Below, piece by piece: positions 24,637 through 34,107 of a stretch of DNA of 64,000 nucleotides (positions are counted from its first letter, which is position 1; every line of letters begins with the position of its first letter). This DNA is from Pogostemon cablin (Eukaryota > Streptophyta > Magnoliopsida > Lamiales > Lamiaceae): the NCBI GenBank assembly GCA_023678885.1, contig CM042982.1:1612001-1676000 (forward strand). The letters run 5' to 3'. The notes beneath the pieces were generated by a model, which did no database searches, was not told where the DNA came from, and worked only from the letters and a program-made list of their open reading frames with translations. Position numbers and translations under genes: made by a program.

Positions 24637-27602
24637 TCATTCTTTAGGGCGTGCTTGCCACAGTGAACTCAGAGCTCGGAGTCTTGATCTGTAGTCACTG
24701 ATAGCGAGTAGAGCATTAGCTGCTTGACGGGTTGTCAAGATTCGTGGCAGTTGTTGTAACGTCTGCTGCCGGAGGAGGTCAGCCTGTTGGAATAAACTCA
24801 CCGTTGAGGAACGAATGGTTTTAACAGGGGATTAGGTCATTTAGGTTACTACAAAGGAAGTACCTGATGAAGGAAGTTTTCAACAGTGGCAAGCTTGCTC
24901 ATTGCAATGGCCATCTGTCCCATGTAGTTGGCTACATCTCCAGAGCTACCAGGGCCGAGAGAGTTTGAGGAGAGCGTCTCGACAAGCGTCTGTTGCAACG
25001 CCTCCATTCCTTGAGACAAGGCATCCTCAGCTTGTTGGGATGACTGCTGTAAGTTACACAGTCGCATCAGCTGCTGTTCTGTTAATGGCTCGACTTGGTT
25101 TCCGAGTATCTGTAATTATAGCACAAGGGAACGGTCACGACAAAACCAAACTCGTTTCAAACATAGAATTGTCGAAAACATGACACTAGATCACCTTCAG
25201 GATCTCGGAGCAGCGAAATCCCCCCAACCACATGAAACACCTTTCAGCAGGAGTTTTCCACATGCCAGAGAGCATGTGAAATACGTCCGTCTTGGCAGCA
25301 ATGCTTTTAAGTCGGAATATCTCATCGTAATGAGACATCACCCCTTCAAGGAGAAGCCTCAATTCAGTGTCACCAACATGAGAACTTAGAGCTGATCTCA
25401 GATCATTTATAAGTCGATTGTGTTCATCAAGCCATCTTGCGTAATCCATGTCAAATGCCAAAGCACCTAAAGATATAGTTTATCATTAGTTATGTTATGC
25501 AATCAGAAACCGCCACTATACACCCTAGAAAACTGCCCAATTCTTGAATGATTTCACTCACCACTTCCACCAATGGAATGACTCGGATCTCCAGAATATC
25601 CAGAAATACCACACATACCCTGTGTTATTGGCACATAAGGAAGTAGTTTATACATCAAATTCAGCTATTTTACAGATATATGTTATAAGATGACAACTAA
25701 CAAGACCTTAAGATATATTTCTCATATCATTGAACATTTTTTTTTGGAGGTGCGTTGCATGATTCGATTGAGTACTCTAACAAGATGCTATATGGAAGTA
25801 CCTGATGCCGTGCCCTCTTGAGTTCTTGCTCGAGTTGGGTGAGCTTTAGGCGACTGCTCTCAAGCGTCTGAACATATGCCTATCCAAAACCAAAACCGCG
25901 TCATTCAACCAATAGTCCACGCACCACATTTTCGTATATCCATCACACAAACAATAAATTCTTCAGAGCATGATGTGCATAGTAGTTATAGTGAGTTAAA
26001 ATTTATACAGTTGTATCAACAAATTCACAAATACATTACTTTTTTCCTCATTCGGCTTTTCTTCGCAGCTTCACGATTCTGAGCTAGCCTATGAAGAACC
26101 TGGGACAAAGGCAATAAGAATGAAAATGAAGTAACTCTCAAATGCCTAAGTACCTTGCTACTGACAAATTGTGACATGAAAATCAAGAAATAACCTTTTG
26201 GTCTCCAATTTTCGCCTTAGCATTGTCCATTGAATCCACGCCCATTAACCTTTCATGATGAACTACAGGATACTAAAAATATGCCACCAAAAAAGATGTC
26301 AACCATTACGAACTAAAAGTAAGAACAGATGCAGCAGTAGGAACTAAATTTCTGCTAATATATATCCTAACTTCCAAAATTATGCCATTCATGTATACTA
26401 CTGGCTGGATTGCAAGAGCAGGGGGGATTTTTGAAGGCAAATAACTCACCAATTATTTTATTTTCCAAAACAAGCAACAACAGTAAAGTCAAGAATTAAT
26501 TCAGTACTCAATAAATAAAGGAATTAAATAATTATGAAACACAGAGTGCAGTTATATGGATTAAGAACTATCATTACTGAAAAATAAGTATCCCAAGTTC
26601 CTCACATCATTAACTGCTTCACCAGAAAGTGGTAAACTCCACCATTACTACATACATGTAATGGTATAAACAGTGCTGAAATTGCAGTCAATTTTGAATT
26701 AATTGCCAAAAAGTTCAAATTCTAAAACTAACCAGAAAGATTGAATTTTCTACTGTGTAATAGCATAAGAGAACAGGAGATGTGAAAAATGGCAAAAAGA
26801 CCTGGTTTTTGTCATCAGTGTCCGTGGAAGTGTCAGTCTGTTGGCTGTGATCTGCAACCACCCCTGAATCACCCCAGTTCTCAAAGTGACCATTTCCCAA
26901 AGCCCCACCACCACCACCACCACCACCTCCAACACCCACCATTGTCGCCTTCTGTGATATGAATGGACCTGAGTCCACTCCTGTTCCTGACGAAACCATT
27001 TCTGTAGATCCCAGACTCTGAAAAAAGAAAATGCATTTAGGGACACAGGGAATTTGTGTGTAATGTTGTATTCACTGGTTTGAAAAATAAGAGGAGAAAA
27101 CTAACGTCGTTGAGTCCACCAAACTGCAAGTTACTAGACACAACAGACACATTGCTTGCCTTCAAATCATTGCAGATTGAATCTACAATGAAATTATAAA
27201 GAAAGAATTTAGGGGAGAGAGAGAGCTTATGGTGCAAATGTACAAGTAGGAGGAAAAGTATACTTCTGCTTAAGTTAACAGCATCATCATGATGAAATCC
27301 ATGTCCAGTTGACTGCTCAAGCTCCCCAAGATCCGAAAAACGTGCCCCATTTCTGCCACCTTCTTCACACCTACTTTCACAAATGCACCAACACACCACA
27401 TGCAATTGAGCATTTTAAACATGAAAGAAAAGGAAGAGTGGGACTCCAAATAACCCCACAGTGAAGATTCAAACATGTAATCAAAAACATAAAAAGCAGG
27501 ATTTTTCAAACACCTTAGGTAAAAGGGTGATTGAGAATGGCAGTACACATCAGAGTTGGTGAGAGTAATAGCCTGTGGTACGGCTGCTTTGAAGCTATGC
27601 AT
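24637..27602 (-). CDS. PAN: TGA-class bZIP transcription factor, PERIANTHIA type
   Basis: Eleven coding exons, read downward: 27602-27514, 27370-27264, 27182-27106, 27017-26802, 26272-26195, 26099-26040, 25879-25802, 25619-25562, 25466-25195, 25109-24864, 24783-24637; 475 residues. PAN-specific N-terminal blocks are present (MHSFKAAVP, GFHHDDAVNLS, glycine run, HSQQTDTSTDTDDKNQ). The bZIP basic region, NREAAKKSRMRKK, has N197-x7-R205 and is followed by heptad leucines. The DOG1 domain fills the C-terminal half (HYDEIFRLK, MLSGMWKTPAERC, QQAEDALSQGMEALQ). Arabidopsis PAN sets floral organ number and helps activate AGAMOUS. Cys363 in LCNLQQSS aligns with the cysteine reported as a ROXY1 glutaredoxin target. 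Oddities: K for R in the basic region, extra cysteines (RCFMW, FRCSE), and QAANALLAI near the end. Confidence 0.93.
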
Positions 27603-28425
27603 TTCAACCAACTCTATCACAGGCACACTTGTGTTGCTACGTGCTCTGAAACTCCTCTTGAGTTAAGAGTCTCTTCGAGAAATGAACAAGGATGAGTATA
27701 AGAAGGGCTACTACAGCGAAAACAATAAGAAAAAGACTATGAAGGAAAATCTTGGGTGTATCTTTTTTTGACAGAAGCCAAGTGTTGTTTTTTATTCATT
27801 GAAAACATATGTACTATACTACTTTTTCATTATTGCATTCTGGCTCCTTCCTCTTTATGCATTTCAGGAACCACATTTGTAGTACCCCCTCACGTGGCCC
27901 CATTTTCTCTGCAATTCAAAAATAAGCCCTAATTAAGATTCAGAAAACCCATTTTATCTACGATACAAGCTTGAATTTTTTTCCTACAGATAATCACCCT
28001 TATTACCTAGTTTATGATGCACCAATTTACCTAATCTTAAATTCTTAATTAACTGAGTAGGATTCTATGTCGTGGGTTAAATTACAGAGGCATAAAAGAT
28101 GATGGAATGGTGATGAGATGGGATAGGACTGGGTAAATGGATGGGGTGGGGTGGGATGGGATGGGGGGGTGGGGGTGCATTGGAAAAGCAGCTCGGAGTA
28201 GGGATAAAATTAAATTTTTTTAGGAGAAGAAATAAATAAGAATTAATTGAGGTTGTTTTGCTTGGAAGTAACCACCTGCAGAGGCGTTTGCAGGGCGTTG
28301 GATGGCAGCATAAATTGTACGGGCCCCAGTCAGCTCCTCCTGCCTGCCACAGCAGCCAGTATATGACTGCCATTTCATACGGCCGCGCCACCGCTCTGCA
28401 CCTCCGGGACGCCTATGTTTGGAGA
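27603..28425. promoter_or_regulatory. PAN upstream region
   Basis: The 820 bases above the PAN start hold its leader and presumably its promoter. A G-rich tract at 28143-28177 is described separately. A GC-richer patch at 28260-28425 encodes no protein I recognise. An in-frame upstream ATG at 27626 would add eight residues (MPVIELVE), but the start at 27602 matches the PAN N-terminus better. Confidence 0.5.
28143..28177 (+). other. G-quadruplex-prone tract upstream of PAN
   Basis: Six runs of three or more G lie within 35 bases, separated by T or AT (GGGGTGGGGTGGGATGGG, then GGGGGGG and GGGGG). Loops of 1-2 bases fit a stable parallel quadruplex. It is 540-575 bases above the PAN ATG, and the G-rich strand is the PAN template strand. 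Confidence 0.75.
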
Positions 28426-28830
28426 GTAACTTATTTTTTCTGTTTTTTCAATATTTTAGGATTTTTTATTTTTTTATGTTTTACAAAATTCGTTTTCATT
28501 TGATTTATTTTTATTTTTATTTACAGACATTTGATTTAATTTTAGTATTTATGGGAGTTATATACTATCTATCCTCTTAAAATAATGCATTTCTCATACT
28601 AATATACTGTAAATGTTTTGTTCATGTAGTAACTTATTTTTTCTGTTTTTTCAATATTTTAGGATTTTTTATTTTTTTATGTTTTACGAAATTCGTTTTC
28701 ATTTGATTTATTTTTATTTTTATTTACAGACATTTGATTTAATTTTAGTATTTATGGGAGTTGTATACTATCTATCCTCTTAAAATAATGCATTTCTCAT
28801 ACTAATATACTGTAAATGTTTTGTTCATGT
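28426..28830 (+). repeat. Tandem duplication, 203-bp unit
   Basis: Bases 28426-28628 are repeated at 28629-28830 with only about two substitutions (TTTTACAAAATT versus TTTTACGAAATT, and AGTTATATA versus AGTTGTATA). The near identity marks a recent event. Confidence 0.95.
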
Positions 28831-29040
28831 TCTATGTTGGTACAAATTATACTCGCCCGTGCCAAATTAATCTTCACATTTAAAGTTTAATGCAAAAACG
28901 AAGTTTAAGAAAAATCATTTTTGACTTGCTTTTAAAGATAGTATGATATTTTTAGTAATTATTTCACTTTTTAATTTACTTTTGAAGTTATTATAGGGGT
29001 AATATTTTTGCATAATAAATAAATAATGAAGTATGTTATA
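28831..29040. other. AT-rich spacer
   Basis: Nothing recognised. It ends in TTATA, part of the target site of the CACTA-type element. Confidence 0.4.
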
Positions 29041-29384
29041 CACTACAAAAAAATATTTTTTAGCAACGGAATTCAATCCGTTGGTAATTACCAATGAATT
29101 AGCAACAAAAATGACATTTTTGATTTATTCTCTATTTTAGCAACGGAATTCTTCCGTTGGTAATTACAAAGGGAATCATTATAAAAATACCAACGGAATT
29201 ATTAGCAACGGATTACCAACGGAATTGATTGTTCGTTGCTAAAAATTTACCAACCACTACTTTACCAACTGAATTTTACAAACGGATTCCGTTTGCTAAT
29301 CTGTTGGTAAGTCAATTTAACAATGGAATTAAAGCTTTTACCAACGAAATATTCTGTAGGTAAAAAACAGTTTTTTTTGTAGTG
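29041..29384. mobile_element. Non-autonomous CACTA-type element, 344 bp
   Basis: It begins CACTACAAAAAAATATT and ends TTTTTTTTGTAGTG, the terminal inverted repeats of the CACTA (En/Spm) superfamily. It is flanked by ATA on both sides, a 3-bp target duplication as the family makes. The interior has many direct and inverted copies of CAACGGAATT, which resemble subterminal transposase-binding motifs. No coding capacity. Confidence 0.92.
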
Positions 29385-29388
29385 ATAT

Positions 29389-29590
29389 ACCCTCCTGCCA
29401 ATGCAAAGGTAACTGTTTGCTTTATACGCGTAGATTAAGGAGTATTATTATTATATGTGTAGTGGGTAGTTTTATTAAATGAAAGTGGTGGGACATATGA
29501 TGTACTTTTTTACTAAAAGGAAAATATGGATACCTTTGAATTTGACGCCCAAAATGGTAAAATGGATACCTTTGCATTGACCGGAGGGAG
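29389..29590. mobile_element. Stowaway-like element next to the CACTA copy
   Basis: It starts CCCTCCTGCCAATGCAAAGGTA and ends TTTGCATTGACCGGAGGGAG, imperfect inverted repeats. The middle shares ATTAAGGAGTATTATTATTA and GTGGGTAGTT with the element at 31.1 kb, so both belong to one family. It abuts the CACTA-type element within a few bases. Confidence 0.7.
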
Positions 29591-30797
29591 TATATGTTAA
29601 AATGGTGATAACAAATTTGAAATTAAAGTATGTTATAAGGGATATTTGTTAGTTGTTTTTCATTTTATGAAAGTGTGTAGTTGAATTTTGAACGAAACAA
29701 AATAGAAAATATGAAGTCGAAGTTAGGACAGAGAAAATAATGAATTATTTTCTTATGTTGTCAAGGGTATTATGACTATAATTTTAATGAATTAATTTCT
29801 TTGGCGTGAGTTAAAATTATATTTTTTTTTTCATTTTGGTACATCATCCTTGTGTGCCAGTGAAATATCGTTGCATGTATGATAATAAGAAAAATAGGGA
29901 AACTATATCTTGAAAGAAATATAACTCTAGGTACAATGATTTAATTTCTCTCTAGCGTTAATCATAAACATGTGACATAAAAAATGCTATAAGAAAATAA
30001 CAATATGGTATATTTTTATTTCAATCTTGAAAAATGGTTCACATTCTCTTTGAAATTGTTTTTAGAACAAATTTGAAATTGTTGTTAGAACAAATTTGAA
30101 ATTGTTGTTAGGACAAAGGTTGAATAATTTAACAACGATCATTGATAAAATTTAAGTTAGGAATAAATCCTGACAAATTCAGATGGGTTTAACATGAATA
30201 ATTTAACCTGTGATTCTATAAAGTTCTAACTGATAAATCAAGACCATTTGTGAGTTGTAAATGGAAATAACTTTTGAAAGGAGTGCTTATTCTAATTTTG
30301 GAATAACAATTATAATATGTTAAGAACCAAAGAAATGCGAGTAATTATATGATAGTTTATAGTCAATAACTTAATATAAATGATTAATGTATTCTAATTT
30401 CCTAATCCCAATATCAATCACAACATATTTTAATTACCATTAACAAATTTCATTAACTATCCCTTGCCATTCTTATTTGCTAGATGCATTATGAATGTCC
30501 TTTATTGTGCCATACCTTTTCCTTTGTCTAAGTTCCCATGTACTGATATATCTTCATCGGTGTTACATAAATTCAACAAGATGAATGTTCTTACAATCGT
30601 GGTATTAATTTTATAGAGTATAAATAAATAAATGCTATATTTAATCATAATCTTCAATATTTTCGATTATATACATAAATTTAAGTTTTAACTATTTATA
30701 ACAAAATTATGTCAGGACTCCTAAAATAGGCCATTTATCGCTACATCTGGAATTGTTAAAAATGATCGCCAATAGTGTTGTTTTGGCAAAAGTAATA
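29591..30797. other. AT-rich intergenic, nothing recognised
   Basis: No supported gene. A short imperfect tandem (ACAAATTTGAAATTGTTGTT type) is seen at about 30065-30110. Confidence 0.4.
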
Positions 30798-31081
30798 CTT
30801 TCTCCGTCCCGGAAAACTTTTCACGTTTATTGTTGCACGTTGTTTAAGAAAAGTTGTACTTTTTGACCAACTTTATTGACTTTGAAGGATATTGTAGTAT
30901 TTTTAGGTAATAAAAAAGTATAAAGTAATGATATGTGTGTGTGAAAAATGAGTGACAAATTTGAAATTAAAGTAACTTTTGAGGTTGTTGGATAAAGTGG
31001 TGTTTCCAATTTTGGGGTGTGAAAAATTTTGTAGGACAAACAAATGAGGAAAGTGAGAAAAGTATTATGGGACGGAGGGAG
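30798..31081. mobile_element. Stowaway MITE
   Basis: TA-flanked. Left end CTTTCTCCGTCCCGGAAAAC and right end ATTATGGGACGGAGGGAG are the inverted termini of Stowaway elements. About 284 bases, non-coding. Confidence 0.8.
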
Positions 31082-31095
31082 TAGTACTATATATA

Positions 31096-31384
31096 CTCTC
31101 TCCGTCCGCTTCAAAGGTATCCATTTGCTTTTTGCACGTGGACAATTCTAAGGTGCAGTACTCTCTCCGTCCGCTTCAAAGGTATCCATTTGCTTTTTGC
31201 ACTTGGACAGTTCTAAGGTCTTTATTTGCCTTTTGCACTTGGATTAAGGAGTATTATTATTACAGATAAAGTGGGTAGTTATATTAGAGTGAAGTGGTGG
31301 TTCATATTATGTATTTTCTTTACGGAAATTGATAACTTTGAAGCGGACGCAGGAATAGTGAAATGGATACCTTTGAAGAGGGAG
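31096..31384. mobile_element. Stowaway-like element with duplicated left end
   Basis: The left terminus CTCTCTCCGTCCGCTTCAAA occurs twice in tandem (31096-31160 and 31161-31225, nearly identical), each followed by GGTATCCATTTGCTTTTTGC. The right end is GGATACCTTTGAAGAGGGAG. Either a replication slip or a nested insertion made the double left end. Confidence 0.75.
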
Positions 31385-31560
31385 TATATTTTTTCGTGTG
31401 TTGCACAACGATTAGATTTAATACAACTAAAAAGTTTCATTTTTATTCTATTTATTTATAATAAATTTTATCGGAAAAAATAAAACATGAATTATATAAC
31501 CTCAAAATACATAAGCAATTCCCACATAACACACAACATCCTTATATTTATTTATTATTA

Positions 31561-31824
31561 CTCCATTCGTCTCATACCATCCTTATATTAAATTAAAATA
31601 ACTTTTGAAATTGTTGGATTAAGTTTATTTTATTTTTTTAGGTGTGAAATGTTTTATAAAATAAACAAATGAAAAAAACGTAAAGAGTTATATATGATAG
31701 GAATATGGAGAATTTAAAAAGAATGCATTATCTTTAAAAATTAATAAAATTACTAAAAAATATTAGTAATATTTTTAAACAGTGAGTATATAATAACATT
31801 GCAATTTAATCGTGACGAAGAGAG
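31561..31824. mobile_element. Stowaway-like MITE, decayed
   Basis: Left end CTCCATTCGTCTCATACCAT and right end CGTGACGAAGAGAG next to TA. About 264 bases, AT-rich interior. Confidence 0.6.
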
Positions 31825-32164
31825 TATTAAAATATAGATTTTGGAAAAGAAAATCAATTATTTAATCTATAATACTTACAAGAAGATGCATTATACTATT
31901 CAGCCCATGATCATGAATTGATATTGCGATATAAATGTGTTTGTGGATTTATTGTAAAAGTTGGTATTTCAATGAATGATGATAGAGTTTTTGGGTAGAA
32001 TATTGGTGGCAATAAATTGGATGAATTGAAATAGGGATTGTTATAATTGAATTAATTAATCATGTTAGAAAAGGTGTAGGTCATTATGCTTACGCTCTAA
32101 TTATTTATAAGTACGTCACACATGTCACTTTCATAGTAATATTTAAACTTGTGACAATAATATA

Positions 32165-32456
32165 CTCCCTATGTGTCAATAAGTATTTCACGTATTGGTA
32201 TGAGCGGAGTTTAAGAAAATTTTGTATTTTTATGTACAAAGTAAGAAAGAGAATATATATTTTAGTTAATTTAATGAAAAAGGTGTATAAAGTTGTTGGG
32301 AGATGTGAAAAAGTAAGTAAAAGTAAGTATTATATTGGGATGTGTGTAAAAAATGAGTATTATTATAATATATTTTTTACCAAATTTAGTAAAAATAAAG
32401 TGTGAAATATCTTGAGAGATTGATGAAAAAGAAAAATGTGAAATATTTACTAGGAG
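32165..32456. mobile_element. Stowaway-like MITE
   Basis: Left end CTCCCTATGTGTCAATAAGT, with TATTTCAC inside, mirrors the right end GTGAAATATTTACTAGGAG. Flanked by TA. Confidence 0.65.
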
Positions 32457-33390
32457 TATAAGATTTTGATGCTCTAGACCTTTATTCCGTGACGTCAGTT
32501 AGTATTCATCCTACATTGGATATACGGAGTATGTCGTAGAACAATAATTGGACCGTCACTAAATAAGTCTCGAGTATTCTAAATGCATGCAATCTATTAA
32601 AGGAGCTATTATTTTTTAATAGCAACTTTTAACTAAGTACAATTTTAAATAGTCATATTCGTTAAGAATAATTTTTACTAGTCACTATTTAGTGGACTTC
32701 CCAAATTACTCTCAATAACTGTCAGTTAAAGTAAGGAAATAAATGAGTCATATCATGTCAGTTTTGACTGCAGTAAATGGGGTGGGTGGACCACATTTAA
32801 AATTGTACTTAGTGGGTTGGTGGACCACATTTAAAGTTTTAAAATTTTTCAAATTAAAAATTTGGATGTTTGTTGGTGGGGTATATATCATATCATTAAC
32901 GTCATTTTCATTCCAAATACTCAATCTTTCTTCTCTCTCATCTTTCGTCCAACTTCCTCTCTCTTCCTCTCTCATTTTCGTCCAACATCCTCTCTCTTCC
33001 TCTCTCCCTTTCGTCCCAAAGCACAAAGAGCAGCTCCACCCATTTGTAGTACATCTTTCTCAATATCTCCTTTCCATCTGCCGGAATAGGCGTTTCCGAC
33101 GAGGTGAATTTGGTGAATTTTCAAAATGGCAAATTTTCAGATATATATGAAAGCAGTTTTATTTGCATTTTTAAATTGTGAGTTATTTGTTTATAATGTG
33201 TCCTACATTGAGTTTGTGGTACTCGTTTTCGAGGATACGAAGTACATTTTATGTGGTTTTGTTCATATATGTAAAATGTGAATTCATTTTCTAATGTGAT
33301 GAATGTGACTTAACTGTATATACATCATGTTTAGAATTTTTTGTATGGTGTTGTTTATTTTTTTTTTTGAATTTTTTGAAAATTTTTGTT
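32457..33390. other. Upstream flank of the DUF1985 relic with pyrimidine-rich leader
   Basis: At 32925-33010 there is a short tandem array of CTCTCTTCCTCTCTC with TTTCGTCCAAC, resembling a CT-rich plant leader. It may be the old 5' UTR of the element gene that follows. No other gene is seen. Confidence 0.45.
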
Positions 33391-33950
33391 GGCCGAATAG
33401 GGTTTTTTTTAAGACCGAATAGAACGAATGTGTAGGCTAAATAGAACAAGTGTAGGCCGAATAGAACAAATTATAGGAGTATTATTTTTTTGAATTTTTG
33501 GAAATGTTGGTTGGCCGAATAGAGCTTTTTTAGTATGTCGAATAGAACAAATTTGTAGGCCGAATAGAACAAGTCTAGGCCGAATAGAACAAAGTGTAGG
33601 AGTTTTTTTTGAATTTTTTGAAAATATTGGTTGGCCGAATAGAAAAAATCTTAAGCCGAATATAACAAAGCTGTAGGCCGAATATAACAAGTGTAGGCCG
33701 AATAGAACAAATTGTAGGACTTGAATTTTTGAAATATTTGGAAATGTTGGTTGGCCGAATAGAGATTATTTGTAGACCGAATAGAACAGATTTGTAGGCC
33801 GAATAGAAGAAGTGTAGGTCGAATAGAACAAAGTGTAGTTTGAATAATGTCATAGCAGTGACCTTGGCCGAATAGAGCAATATGCGTAGGCTGAATAGAA
33901 CAGTTTGTAGGCCGAATAGAAGGAAAAGTAGACCGAATAGAACAAATGAT
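33391..33950 (+). repeat. Array of about 20 GGCCGAATAGAAC units (left arm)
   Basis: About 20 copies of a 17-22 base unit, consensus TAGGCCGAATAGAACAAA, follow one another. A higher-order pattern is visible. A spacer like TTTTTTGAATTTTTTGAAAA plus TTGGTTGGCCGAATAGAG recurs about every 120 bases (near 33362, 33487, 33607, 33724), each followed by three or four short units. The same motif appears inverted at 36.9-37.2 kb. Confidence 0.93.
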
Positions 33951-34107
33951 TGAGTGTGCCAATATTTGTTCAGTTGCTGCTGTGAACTTATTGTTATTTG
34001 ATATAATTATCAGTTATTGTCTTATTAAGTAAGCTGGTTGAATTGATGCAGAGTATATCTTTTTGATATGTGTTACATATTATTTAACAAAAAGTTAAAT
34101 TTGTGCA

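Noticed and set aside
27603..27626. Upstream ATG giving an eight-residue longer PAN
   Set aside because: The family N-terminus aligns with MHSFKAAVP at 27602. The longer start is possible but less supported.
28077..28503. Overlapping ORFs on both strands upstream of PAN
   Set aside because: No recognised domain, no splice-consistent extension. The minus-strand Pro/His run is just the complement of the G-rich tract.
33409..33962. Minus-strand ORFs rich in SIRPT/LFGL repeats
   Set aside because: They are translations of the GGCCGAATAG array. The repetition comes from the DNA unit, not from a protein family.
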